Below, piece by piece: positions 1-6,965 of a DNA stretch of 47,385 nt (position 1 is the first letter of the stretch; each line of letters begins with the position of its first letter). Origin of the DNA: a virus; the IMG/VR virus record IMGVR_UViG_3300005600_000009, positions 1 through 47,385 of that record; one strand, 5' to 3'. A program made the position numbers and the translations under genes. The notes below the pieces were generated by a model. The model saw only the letters and a list, made by a program, of their open reading frames with translations, was not told where the DNA came from and did not search any database.

Positions 1-60
1 AACAACATCGCACCAATCCATCGGCTTGACGATAGCGCCGTTAACCGAGCAACTAATAGG
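1..60. repeat. Terminal direct repeat, left copy
   Basis: These 60 bases are identical to the last 60 bases of the window (47326-47385). The tail-tip gene stays open when the two copies are merged, so the molecule is circular or circularly permuted. A 60-bp exact overlap could be a physical terminal redundancy or an overlap left by assembly of a circular graph; the sequence alone does not decide. Confidence 0.95.
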
Positions 61-186
61 CTGCACAGATGACCGCTTATAGTCCGGAGTGCGAGACTTG
101 ACCCAATCTTCAACGCTCATCCCGTGGTCGCGGTAAACCTCTTCAGGCTCTCCGGGCATGATGCTCGAATAGACACTAATAGTCAT
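1..186 (-). CDS. N-terminal part of the tail-tip (J-like) protein, across the circle join
   Basis: Read on the minus strand, the reading frame of the gene at 44860-47385 continues through the join into 61-186. It ends upstream at a TAA codon at 199-201. The ATG at 184-186 is the best start and gives an N-terminus beginning MTISVYSSIMPGEPEEVY. The join adds about 55 residues to the part visible at the right end, for about 883 residues in all. The start overlaps the last codons of the NlpC/P60 gene, the usual order in lambda-like tails (K then J). Confidence 0.85.
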   Translation of the reverse strand, partial: MTISVYSSIMPGEPEEVYRDHGMSVEDWVKSRTPDYKRSSVQPISCSVNGAIVKPMDWCDVV

Positions 187-574
187 AATAGACAACCTTT
201 AGAAAACGCTGCTCAAAGTGCCTCAAGTTTACCAGACGTGGGCCGTGTCCGCCGTTTCCTGGCTCGTCGGTTTCGAGAATCATTCTCTTTCCGTCAACAT
301 CAACGACAATGGCGATGTGTGTGCAGAGCTTTGCACGAAATGCACACGCGATTGCGCCGGGATAGGGTCGTACCTCTCGATAATTAACCGCCTCGGCTTG
401 CATTGCCTCGGTTAGCGCTTTCTTATCGGTCGCCTCGACTGATCCGTGAACAGGCATCCAAGGCTTGCCGAAGAGGTGCACGCGGGCCAAGCGGACAAAG
501 CCGTAACAATCTGCCCCGCTCTGCGTGCGCCCGTTGGCGACGTATGGGATAGCCATTAGATCGTTTAGGGTCAT
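176..574 (-). CDS. NlpC/P60-type tail peptidase (lambda K-like)
   Basis: Predicted papain-like cysteine peptidase of the tail tip, thought to cut cell-wall peptide bonds during DNA entry. The 132-residue protein carries the nucleophile in the motif DCYGFVRL (Cys23) and a later His86 in THIAIVVD, the usual Cys-His arrangement of the family. The start was placed at the ATG whose last base overlaps the TGA of the preceding gene (ATGA), which removes 18 upstream codons. The downstream neighbour is the J-like tip protein, as in lambdoid tail clusters. No separate Mov34-type domain precedes it. Family assignment is confident; the biochemical role is inferred from family and position. Confidence 0.85.
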   Translation of the reverse strand: MTLNDLMAIPYVANGRTQSGADCYGFVRLARVHLFGKPWMPVHGSVEATDKKALTEAMQAEAVNYREVRPYPGAIACAFRAKLCTHIAIVVDVDGKRMILETDEPGNGGHGPRLVNLRHFEQRFLKVVYYDY

Positions 575-1059
575 CAGATGTACCTCAGGCCGGGGGCGAT
601 GTCTGCTGTATAGCGCAGCCTCGGCCACAGAGTGTTAAGCAAATCATAGTAGCCCGCCTCAATTTGAGCCATTATCCCCTCAAACGTCCCGCCCCTAAGC
701 GTCATTTTGATTGGCGTCTTTGCTGGCGCGGTCAAGTCATTCGACAGAAAAACCCTGTAATTTACAGGAACCTCTTTGTCAGCCTCAAGTGCTAATTCTA
801 CAGCTTCCTGAGCTTTGCCCATTACGTTAGCAATAGAAAACGTCAGCGTCTGCTGTCCTCGCGTGTCCTTGGACGGCTCACGATACTCGAACGGGCCAGC
901 CTGAAACGTGACTGTCTCGCCAGTCTCAAGGGTTGCAGTCAGGTCTTCGTAAGCTGCCACCACTCGGATAGGGTCATAGTCAGGAACAAGGATTTCCATA
1001 GTGGCCAGGATAACCTTATCCGAAGGCGCGGAAGCATAGACGGTTTCTATGATGCTCAT
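574..1059 (-). CDS. DUF1833-like minor tail protein
   Basis: A 161-residue protein resembling the DUF1833 family of siphophage minor tail proteins, which sit between the tape-measure region and the NlpC/P60 gene. It is rich in beta-strand pattern (for example ILVPDYDPIRVVAAYEDL), consistent with a small tail-tip ring component. The start is the ATG that overlaps the TGA of the tiny upstream gene; an in-frame ATG nine bases further up would disturb this overlap. The end overlaps the next gene as ATGA. Assignment rests on remembered family pattern plus position. Confidence 0.7.
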   Translation of the reverse strand: MSIIETVYASAPSDKVILATMEILVPDYDPIRVVAAYEDLTATLETGETVTFQAGPFEYREPSKDTRGQQTLTFSIANVMGKAQEAVELALEADKEVPVNYRVFLSNDLTAPAKTPIKMTLRGGTFEGIMAQIEAGYYDLLNTLWPRLRYTADIAPGLRYI

Positions 1060-1166
1060 ACGGGCCACCAGTAATTCACAGCGAGGTCGAACGGATCATC
1101 TGGCGCAAGGTTTATCGCTTCATCAATCACGGTTGCGTATTGCAACAGTAAGTCGTAATAGCTCAC
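1056..1166 (-). CDS. 36-residue micro-gene in the tail operon
   Basis: A GTG-started frame of 36 codons, tightly coupled on both sides. Its GTG overlaps the TGA of the preceding minor tail gene (GTGA), and its own TGA overlaps the ATG of the next gene (ATGA). It fills exactly the space between two tail genes that otherwise would not touch. The product begins MSYYDLLLQYATVIDEAINL and ends in two tryptophans (NYWWPV). It is acidic, with an amphipathic helix pattern. No family is recognised; a small tail assembly or tip component is a guess from location only. Confidence 0.65.
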   Translation of the reverse strand: MSYYDLLLQYATVIDEAINLAPDDPFDLAVNYWWPV

Positions 1167-1627
1167 GGCCACTCCTGATTGATCGCTATATCAATAATGC
1201 TTGCCCCAAGAATGAACTCCTGCCCGAACTCATACCAGTCTTTCGAAAGAATCGGACGCTCTCGGATCTCTACTTGCGCTGTGTAGTTCCAGTAATCCGA
1301 ATTGTCCAGTCTTGGGCCGGAATACATCTCTGTAAAACGGCACTCATAGGGCGCGATATTGCCAACTGGTGTCTTTAGGTCAATATTGAACCAGTCCGCG
1401 CCATCGGTTATGTCGTAGGCAAACCAACCTTCAAATATCTGCGCTTGCGGTTCATTGAATCGAAATTGTAAATTGACGTTAGATGGCACAGACTGAAAGG
1501 TTCTGCGCTGCCTTGCCCTACCTGTTCGCATGGTTGTTCTGGCGAAGGGGCTCACATGGTTAATGTCGTAGCCGTTACGGCTAATCGTTGCCGCTGGCAG
1601 AGAGCTTGGAAAGTCAACCGTTGCCAT
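1163..1627 (-). CDS. Minor tail protein (lambda M-like position)
   Basis: A 154-residue protein just after the tape measure, the position of lambda gpM and the distal tail proteins. It has the composition seen in that class: an arginine-rich region (TGRARQRRTFQSVP), a WF aromatic patch near residue 80 and an EVRERP segment near the C-terminus. Its ATG overlaps the tape-measure stop as TAATG, so the two are translationally coupled. Function as part of the baseplate or distal tail ring is inferred from position and general similarity. Confidence 0.65.
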   Translation of the reverse strand: MATVDFPSSLPAATISRNGYDINHVSPFARTTMRTGRARQRRTFQSVPSNVNLQFRFNEPQAQIFEGWFAYDITDGADWFNIDLKTPVGNIAPYECRFTEMYSGPRLDNSDYWNYTAQVEIRERPILSKDWYEFGQEFILGASIIDIAINQEWP

Positions 1628-3606
1628 TATGTGCCCTGCCTTCTAATTCCGGTTGTTTGCTGCATGGCCCTAAAGAATCGGCCACCACTCACAACGTCAT
1701 TCACCATAACATCCACAATACGCCTGCCTTCTGAATCTTGGCTTTCTCTCACCTCAGTTCCAGCGGGCGCGTTGTTGACGTTTACAATCACGTCGTTTGA
1801 TGCTGATTCACCAGCCATCATTTTGTTGTTACTAATCTGCCCCGTAGCACCAGGCGTAAACAGCTCCGGCCCGCGCTCACCAACAAGGTAAGACGCACCG
1901 CGTTGCACTTGGCCGCCGTCTGCGCGGGCTCCTTGATATTCTTGGCCTTGAATCTCACTTATTTGAGCAGCAGCGAGAGCCCCGATAGAGAACGCCAAGG
2001 GCACCTTAACAAAAGCTGGGACAGTAGGATCGCCAAGAACTGAAGCAATGGCGAGCGCGGCGGATATTGCGGCTTGAGCTGAGGCAAGATTCTGGTATCT
2101 CTGAAATGCGTCCTCGCCACCTTTTTCAGCAATTGCAGCAAGGTTGCCAAAGAAATTCCCTACTAGCCCGAGGCTCTTTTCTTGCCCCTCGGTTAGTATT
2201 TGATTGCTTTCGGCCTCTAGGTTTCTAAGCTCTTCGTTCCTCTGTTTTCTTGCTTCAACAATCAGCCTATTAAGCTCTTCCTCATTCTCAATAACGCCAG
2301 TCCTGAGCCCGTCACGAAGCGACATAACGCGCTCTTTGTATTCCATTTCAATGGCGTATTGCTCATCTAATCCGCGCTTAGTCGCCTCTGCTTCCTTGCG
2401 AAGCTGATCAATAATCTTTTGCCCGCGATCCTGTGCGCCTACTTGGCCTAACAGCGGGTCTTCTTCTGCGGTGATTTTGGTCTGTTCGCGGAGGGCTTCA
2501 AGCTCTTTTTGTTCTGCCTTATAAGCCTCAATACGGTCAAAGCTGGCGTTAATCTGGGCTTTTGCCAGTCTTACAGCGTCCTCGTCTGCACCATTGGCGG
2601 CAAGACGGCCAGCCTCATACAGCGCAAGCTCTCTTTCGTTAAGCCCTACAGTTTCGGCCTGGACTCTCAGGGATTCGGCAAGCTGCTTAACTTCATCTGT
2701 GGCATCGCCGGTAATGCCGGCAAGCATGTTGTCAAACTCTTCCTGAGCCTTTGACGCGGCTTTTTCGGCTGTCTCAATATCGCCCGCAAGAACGGTGATC
2801 TCTTCCTGAGTCTCGCGCAAGTCTTCCGCATTGAACACATCCGCAAGGCTCTGGTCTTTCGCGGCCATGCGCTGAAGTTTCAGTAGATTCTCTTCTACCC
2901 TGCGTAACTCTTCAAGCTCTTCGCGCTGCTCGCGGATCTGCTCGTTTGTTTCTTGTTGCGCACGCGCCCGCTCAAGTTGCAACGCCTCGCGCTGGTTCTT
3001 GGTCAACTCGCTATAGGATATATTTAGCTCATCAATGCGCTCTCTCAGGCTTTTTGTGGCTTCTTCGCCCGAACCCATGCCGCGCACAAACGCGCCCGCC
3101 AAAGCAGAACCGATAGCGATAACAGCACCTAATACGGCACCGCCAGGGCCCATGATGCCCGCCAACTGACTAGCTTGCTGGCCAAAGGCAACCAAAGCAT
3201 TCTGGCCCGCTCCAACCTGAACCGCAAAGTCACCAATTTGATAACCGGCCTGCTGAACAGCCCCGCCCATTGGCCTGAACGCCCCACGAACACGACCGGC
3301 GGCACTAGCAACGCCAATTGTCTGAGCCCGAAGCATCTGCACGTTCTTGCTGTACTGAGCAAGGCTGATCGTTCCACGCGACAATTCAGCATCCAGAACC
3401 TTGATGGATTGGTTATATTGCTGTTGCGCACGGTAAGCGGGGTCTATTTGCGCCCTGAGTCGAGCGTAGGACTGACTGAACTCGCCGGTTGTTTTGGTTA
3501 GCTTGAGCGTACCGGCTTGCATTTGCTCAATGGCAGACGTGGCAGACTTTATCTGACTGCTATCAGCTTCAATCGTGAAGTAAATGCTGCCGATGTCCGT
3601 CGCCAT
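1627..3606 (-). CDS. Tail tape measure protein
   Basis: A 659-residue protein that sets tail length and is ejected with the DNA. A hydrophobic, glycine/alanine-rich segment lies at about residues 149-175. It is followed by a long charged coiled-coil region (about 190-300 and again 340-470), then a second hydrophobic stretch near 510-550. The C-terminal GERGPELFTPG motif is typical of lambda-type tape measures. It follows the G/GT chaperone pair, as expected. At roughly 0.15 nm per residue, the lambda relation, the tail would be near 100 nm long; that figure is an inference. Confidence 0.93.
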   Translation of the reverse strand: MATDIGSIYFTIEADSSQIKSATSAIEQMQAGTLKLTKTTGEFSQSYARLRAQIDPAYRAQQQYNQSIKVLDAELSRGTISLAQYSKNVQMLRAQTIGVASAAGRVRGAFRPMGGAVQQAGYQIGDFAVQVGAGQNALVAFGQQASQLAGIMGPGGAVLGAVIAIGSALAGAFVRGMGSGEEATKSLRERIDELNISYSELTKNQREALQLERARAQQETNEQIREQREELEELRRVEENLLKLQRMAAKDQSLADVFNAEDLRETQEEITVLAGDIETAEKAASKAQEEFDNMLAGITGDATDEVKQLAESLRVQAETVGLNERELALYEAGRLAANGADEDAVRLAKAQINASFDRIEAYKAEQKELEALREQTKITAEEDPLLGQVGAQDRGQKIIDQLRKEAEATKRGLDEQYAIEMEYKERVMSLRDGLRTGVIENEEELNRLIVEARKQRNEELRNLEAESNQILTEGQEKSLGLVGNFFGNLAAIAEKGGEDAFQRYQNLASAQAAISAALAIASVLGDPTVPAFVKVPLAFSIGALAAAQISEIQGQEYQGARADGGQVQRGASYLVGERGPELFTPGATGQISNNKMMAGESASNDVIVNVNNAPAGTEVRESQDSEGRRIVDVMVNDVVSGGRFFRAMQQTTGIRRQGT

Positions 3607-4417
3607 TATTTCGCCTGCCTTGCCGCTAGTGCCTTGAACTTAGCCGATACGTCTACGGTTCCACCATCTTCGTAATAAGGCGGCGATTCCATAGAATCGT
3701 TTGATCTATTGAATTGTACCACGTAAGCCCGCGACATGTTACGTATGGTTGACGCCTCCCAAGGGGTTAGCTCTACGCCTGACAGTTCGCACCATGCCTT
3801 GATTTCCTGCATATCCAGTTGAAGCAATCCGCCATTCGGGCCAACAACCTCAAGCATCAAATCAATCAGGTATCGAAAGCCCGCCACGTCGGGCATGTTC
3901 AGGTAGTTAGAGGCCGCGTCCTGCTTGAAGTAATACCGGCGCGGCTTCTTCTGTCCTTTCGGTGCAGAATCCAGCCACGCCAGATGCTGCACGTAGAGAA
4001 TCAGCTTTTCGTGGGCTTGCCGAAAAAAATATCATGGCTCTGAACAACGCTGTTAACTTGTTGCGCCATCCAGAAGTAGCCAGGGTCACTCAGCAGAGAC
4101 AAAGCATTCTCTCGGCTAAACTCCAGCCGTTCACCGTTGCGTGGTACGCAATTATCTTCCTCGTCGGTTGTCCAGCCGCTCACCATATACGCACTTAGGA
4201 TAGTTTCGATTCGTGCGCCATAATCGTCGTCGGATTCGCCTTCTTCTTTCTGGTTCTCGCGGACAGCCTGAAGCATGGCCCGCTTTCCGGCCTTGGTGTC
4301 ACGGCGAATAACGTGAAACGTAATGCCAAGCGGCTGCCACGTGGAAGGATGGCGGATCTGAACGTCTACCGGCTCGTCTGCGTTACTAATCTCAAGTGAG
4401 CCAATATCAATAGCCAT
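3606..4417 (-). CDS. Tail assembly chaperone fusion (GT-like) made by -1 frameshift
   Basis: Longer form of the tail chaperone. Ribosomes reading the upstream G-like frame (4001-4417) meet T TTT TTC at 4022-4028. A -1 slip there continues into the frame that runs to the stop at 3606, so base 4022 is read twice. The fusion would hold 132 residues of the first frame plus 138 of the second, about 270 in all, joining ..HDIFF to RQAHEKLILY. The second frame has no convincing start of its own: the only candidate is a GTG at 3992 without a good ribosome site. In lambda and relatives the GT form binds the tape measure and recruits tube subunits. The arrangement is visible; its use in vivo is inferred. 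Confidence 0.8.
4001..4417 (-). CDS. Tail assembly chaperone, short form (G-like)
   Basis: A 138-residue acidic protein directly upstream of the tape-measure region and downstream of the major tail tube gene, the classical place of lambda gpG. The N-terminal part (MAIDIGSLEISN) precedes a region with a lysine/arginine patch (RRDTKAGKRAM) and a helix-rich C-terminal half. Its last codons contain the T-rich slippery run that leads to the fused form, so termination at 4001 gives the abundant short product. It is a non-virion assembly factor by family. Confidence comes from order plus the frameshift site. Confidence 0.8.
   Translation of the reverse strand: MAIDIGSLEISNADEPVDVQIRHPSTWQPLGITFHVIRRDTKAGKRAMLQAVRENQKEEGESDDDYGARIETILSAYMVSGWTTDEEDNCVPRNGERLEFSRENALSLLSDPGYFWMAQQVNSVVQSHDIFFGKPTKS
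4022..4028 (-). promoter_or_regulatory. -1 ribosomal frameshift slippery heptamer
   Basis: On the minus strand the heptamer is T TTT TTC in the zero frame, an exact X XXY YYZ site, preceded by an A that makes a run of seven T. It lies five codons before the stop of the short chaperone frame, and the -1 frame downstream is open for 138 codons. Both tRNAs can re-pair with at most a wobble change. Confidence 0.8.
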
Positions 4418-4507
4418 AAATATAACCTCGCAAGTTATGCGCGCATGAAAAGGCGGGGCAGGCAGGCGCGAAACTGCTTTTCGGGGATGACCCTAGCCCC
4501 TAACTGG

Positions 4508-4960
4508 TTACGGGGTGACGCGGATGATGGTGCTATCCAGTTCTACCGTCGTGTTAGCGGAGACGATGTTGTTGGCAGCGCCGACCTGAGTGTCATAGCT
4601 CATGATCTTGCCTTGGAAATACTGAACCTCGCCATCCTGAAGGGTAACTTCAAAACTATGCACGGTATCCACTTCAGTGCCGTCAGCACCTTCAATCAGC
4701 ACGGTCTGGCCAGCATCAGAGGGGTCACGGCCAAGCGTAAGCTGCATGGATCCGTAGTTAACTGTGCCCTTGAACTTCCGTGTGACTCGGGTGCCGATGT
4801 CGTTGAAGGTGACGAGTTCGTAGGTAGCGCCAAATGCGCCCATGTCGGAGATTTCGCCAACGTTGGTATAGGTCAGAGCTTCATAGCCTGCCTGATCCTC
4901 AGTTGCCGGTTGGTCTGCTACAACAGCAAGCGTCGCGCCTGCACTGGTTTGAACGGCCAT
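4508..4960 (-). CDS. Major tail tube protein
   Basis: A 150-residue protein of the tail tube fold class, expected to polymerise as stacked hexamers around the tape measure. It lies directly upstream of the G/GT chaperones. The central block LTLGRDPSDAGQTVL matches a block in a second tube-like protein at 5712-6095 (TLYRDSNDAGQEA). A ribosome site GGAG lies nine bases before the ATG. A promoter-like box and a terminator lie upstream, so it may be transcribed separately at high level. Which of the two paralogues forms the main tube is not decided by sequence; this one is closer to the chaperones. Confidence 0.8.
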   Translation of the reverse strand: MAVQTSAGATLAVVADQPATEDQAGYEALTYTNVGEISDMGAFGATYELVTFNDIGTRVTRKFKGTVNYGSMQLTLGRDPSDAGQTVLIEGADGTEVDTVHSFEVTLQDGEVQYFQGKIMSYDTQVGAANNIVSANTTVELDSTIIRVTP

Positions 4961-5000
4961 ATGAGTGGCTCCTTATAACGAATTGATTGCAATCCCTTGC

Positions 5001-5023
5001 TATTGTACAGCGTTTCGTTATAA
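5001..5023 (-). promoter_or_regulatory. Promoter-like restart box before the tail tube gene
   Basis: Minus strand shows TTATAACG, then GCTGTACAATA with a TACAAT -10-like hexamer, 50-60 bases before the tube gene. The same GCTRTAYAAT core occurs at 9211-9223 and 12960-12970, each time just downstream of an accessory-gene island and its terminator. No good -35 hexamer is visible here, so a phage-modified polymerase or activator may be needed. Confidence 0.45.
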
Positions 5024-5061
5024 GGGGGAATAGTGCTGCGGTGTGTTGCGGGGAGACAAAG

Positions 5062-5084
5062 AAAAGCCCTCCACAGTGAGGGCT
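5062..5084 (-). terminator. Intrinsic terminator at end of accessory island A
   Basis: Minus strand carries AGCCCTC, a six-base loop and GAGGGCT, followed by TTTTC. It ends transcription after the membrane-protein gene at 5091-5369. A near-identical stem (AGCCCTC/GAGGGCT) closes the island at 12999-13022. Confidence 0.8.
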
Positions 5085-5090
5085 TGTTCA

Positions 5091-5369
5091 TTACATTAAT
5101 GCGGAGTAAAGCCACATCAGGCCAATTATCACTGTTATCCGTATGTATCCCTCAATAACAGCATCTGTGAATTTCTTACCCTTAGCCTCTGGTGAGCCAT
5201 GATAGGTAAGTAGAGACATTAGACCTGAAATGCCAAGCGCGTGAGCATAACCAATTTCAGGAAGTCCAAACGGAACAACAAACCAAGACCAGCCAAGAGT
5301 TACAGCAACAGCCGAATAAAAAGCCATCGCCACTAAAGCAGTGAATCCACCAACAATTTTGAGCAACAT
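5091..5369 (-). CDS. Small membrane protein, accessory (moron-like)
   Basis: A 92-residue protein with three hydrophobic stretches: about residues 5-25, 27-56 (GWSWFVVPFGLPEIG onward) and 74-91. It is probably an integral inner-membrane protein. It has its own ribosome site (AGGAG, nine bases before the ATG) and is isolated by terminators on both sides, between the two tail-tube genes. This is how independently expressed accessory genes are carried in tail operons. No family is recognised; superinfection exclusion is a common role for such proteins but is not shown here. Confidence 0.7.
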   Translation of the reverse strand: MLLKIVGGFTALVAMAFYSAVAVTLGWSWFVVPFGLPEIGYAHALGISGLMSLLTYHGSPEAKGKKFTDAVIEGYIRITVIIGLMWLYSALM

Positions 5370-5390
5370 TAACTAATTCTCCTGATTAAT

Positions 5391-5422
5391 AAAAACCCAC
5401 CCCAACCATAAGCCAGAGCGGG
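5391..5422 (-). terminator. Terminator between the two accessory genes of island A
   Basis: Minus strand CCCGCTCTGGC pairs, with several G-U pairs, with GGTTGGGGTGGG, followed by TTTTTATTAAT and then the ribosome site of the next gene. It resembles the terminator at 5655-5689 in sequence and in the TTAAT that follows it, as if the unit had been duplicated. Confidence 0.65.
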
Positions 5423-5428
5423 CAAAAG

Positions 5429-5635
5429 TCATTTTGAACGACGCTTTAGTCCGTATTCCCGCTCAAGAAACCTTGAAAACGGACCGCCATTAGATATGTC
5501 ATGTCGCAGAAGTTTCATTAAGTGATCGTCCTGCTCATAGCTTCCCCTGACTATTTCGTCAAACTCAATAGCTCTCTTGACGCCCTCTTTAGCTAGGTCA
5601 TCTACGCTCTTGCTATTCTTTTTAAATGGCCACAT
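5429..5635 (-). CDS. Small charged accessory protein, unknown
   Basis: A 68-residue protein (MWPFKKNSKSVDDLAKEG...). The start was chosen because GGAG lies seven bases upstream; the longer frame would run back through a terminator into the preceding tube gene. It is mostly helical and charged, ending in KRRSK, with no membrane segment. It lies alone between two related terminators in island A. No family recognised. Confidence 0.6.
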   Translation of the reverse strand: MWPFKKNSKSVDDLAKEGVKRAIEFDEIVRGSYEQDDHLMKLLRHDISNGGPFSRFLEREYGLKRRSK

Positions 5636-5654
5636 ACATAATCTCCACATAATT

Positions 5655-5689
5655 AAAAAACCCACCCAAAGCCTAAGCCCTGAGCGGGT
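5655..5689 (-). terminator. Terminator at entry of accessory island A
   Basis: Minus strand ACCCGCTCAGGGC, loop TTA, GGCTTTGGGTGGGT, then TTTTTT. The arms pair fully if G-U pairs are allowed. It lies just downstream of the second tail-tube gene. Its counterpart at 13769-13800 follows the MuF gene. Confidence 0.75.
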
Positions 5690-5693
5690 CACA

Positions 5694-5718
5694 GTCCAAT
5701 AACGATTCGATCTAAGAA
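5694..5718 (-). repeat. Island entry repeat, copy A
   Basis: A 25-bp sequence covering the stop codon of the tube paralogue and the bases after it. It matches 13807-13831, at the stop of the MuF gene, in all but three or four positions. On the minus strand it starts TTCTTAGATC and ends GTTATTGGAC. In both places it is followed within a few bases by a terminator, a TTAAT and the ribosome site of an accessory gene. Confidence 0.75.
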
Positions 5719-6095
5719 ATCGCCACACCATCATGAATCCGAATAACCGCATTAGAAGTATTCACGTTATCAATCAGTCCGGTGATCGGAAGTGACTTCC
5801 CGTAAGCCTGAAACGTCAGTACGCGGCCATCAGCAAGGGTGATAGAAGCTGGAACGATACCGCCGCCGTTGATGCTGGCTTGGATAGCTTCTTGGCCTGC
5901 ATCGTTGCTATCGCGGTACAGGGTAATGGTGATATTGCCAAAGTCAGGTTTTCCAGGGTAGGCGCGTGTTGCAGCCTGTCCTAAGTCCTGAAACAGCACG
6001 TCGGGCACGTCGCCATCGGCAATGGTGTATTGCGTGACTTTGCCGACTACTTCGCCGTTGAATACGAACTGAGTGCCTTGGGCGTCGATTATCAT
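5712..6095 (-). CDS. Second tail-tube-like protein
   Basis: A 127-residue protein with the tube block TLYRDSNDAGQEA and a C-terminal half (ASITLADGRVLTFQAYG) that aligns with the protein at 4508-4960 (SFEVTLQDGEVQYFQGK). It lacks about 25 N-terminal residues relative to that paralogue. It overlaps the terminator-protein gene upstream as ATGA and ends at accessory island A. It may be a tube variant, a tail completion ring or a neck-proximal adaptor. Paralogy is visible; role is inferred. Confidence 0.7.
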   Translation of the reverse strand: MIIDAQGTQFVFNGEVVGKVTQYTIADGDVPDVLFQDLGQAATRAYPGKPDFGNITITLYRDSNDAGQEAIQASINGGGIVPASITLADGRVLTFQAYGKSLPITGLIDNVNTSNAVIRIHDGVAIS

Positions 6096-6478
6096 TGATC
6101 CTCCGTAAACACCCGAACATTAATCTGATACAGCGGCCTGTCATTCTCAAGATAGAACGGGCCTTGCTGGTTGCCTAGCATCTCAAACTTGATGACGCCT
6201 GCCACGGTTCCTGTGCCTCGGAACGCCTTAACAATGGCCGTTGCTGCATCGCCTACTGCAACGGTATTTGAAATACTGGCAGCAAGCAGAGTAATTGTAA
6301 CGTCATACTCCTGCTTAAATGTATCGCTGTTTCCGTCGCCAGTATGCCTGAACACTGCAACCGGCGTATTTTGATTTAAGTCGTCATCGTGCCATCTGTG
6401 GTATCTGGGAGAGTACCCAGAAAGCAGGCCAAGGTTATCAAGGTACAATGCCGTTCTCTCCAATACTTCGGTACTCAT
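6092..6478 (-). CDS. Tail terminator protein (lambda U-like position)
   Basis: A 128-residue protein between the HK97 gp10-like gene and the tube genes, where the tail terminator normally lies. Alternating beta pattern and a C-terminal strand (RPLYQINVRVFTEDQ) fit the small ring-forming fold. Coupled at both ends through ATGA overlaps. The family call depends mainly on gene order. Confidence 0.6.
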   Translation of the reverse strand: MSTEVLERTALYLDNLGLLSGYSPRYHRWHDDDLNQNTPVAVFRHTGDGNSDTFKQEYDVTITLLAASISNTVAVGDAATAIVKAFRGTGTVAGVIKFEMLGNQQGPFYLENDRPLYQINVRVFTEDQ

Positions 6479-6885
6479 AGCCCCATAACCCTTTTGATAA
6501 TGGCATCGGCATCTTGCTGGATCATCTCAGTAACGCCTTTCTCAAGAAATCTTGGCTCACCATTAGGCGACCACACAAAGCCGAGTCGTTTCGGTGAGCG
6601 CGGGACATTCAGCCCTTTCAGCTTGCCCTGAGCCTCATGCACGTAAATGGCATAGTTTGCACCATATCCAAGCTCACCCCGTACAATATTGCCAGTAGTC
6701 GTCACCTTGCGATACTGGCTATTGATCAGGTTAGACGTGGCCACTGGTGTCAGCTCTGCCGAGTACCCTTGAGCGGCAATCATCAGTTCTGTGATAACAC
6801 GCTCAAGATCAGGCCCCGCCATGCCATTGAGCTTCCGGCGCAGCTCCTGAAATACCCTTGTATCACCTGTGACTGTGGCGGCCAT
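6475..6885 (-). CDS. HK97 gp10-like neck/tail completion protein
   Basis: A 136-residue protein with the characteristic YGANYAIYVHE motif near the middle, followed by a proline-rich loop and RFLEKG, the pattern of the HK97 gp10 / tail completion family. It acts at the head-tail interface, on the tail side. The ATG is coupled to the TAA of a 26-codon gene (TAATG). Confidence 0.8.
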   Translation of the reverse strand: MAATVTGDTRVFQELRRKLNGMAGPDLERVITELMIAAQGYSAELTPVATSNLINSQYRKVTTTGNIVRGELGYGANYAIYVHEAQGKLKGLNVPRSPKRLGFVWSPNGEPRFLEKGVTEMIQQDADAIIKRVMGL

Positions 6886-6965
6886 TAGACGCCCAGCTTC
6901 TCGCCGTTACTTGAGCCACCACCAATACAATTGTCTGTTGCTTTTCTAATATTCGTTACCTTCAT
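6885..6965 (-). CDS. 26-residue micro-gene in the head-tail joining region
   Basis: A frame of 26 codons beginning MKVTNIRKATD and containing a GGGSS run. Its ATG overlaps the TGA of the head-closure gene (ATGA) and its TAA overlaps the ATG of the gp10-like gene (TAATG), so all three would be translated in series. It is too short for a fold; it may be a structural peptide or simply maintain coupling. No family recognised. Confidence 0.55.
   Translation of the reverse strand: MKVTNIRKATDNCIGGGSSNGEKLGV

Noticed and set aside
3606-3992. Independent gene starting at GTG 3992
   Set aside because: No ribosome site, and the frame is better explained as the -1 frameshift extension of the upstream chaperone gene.
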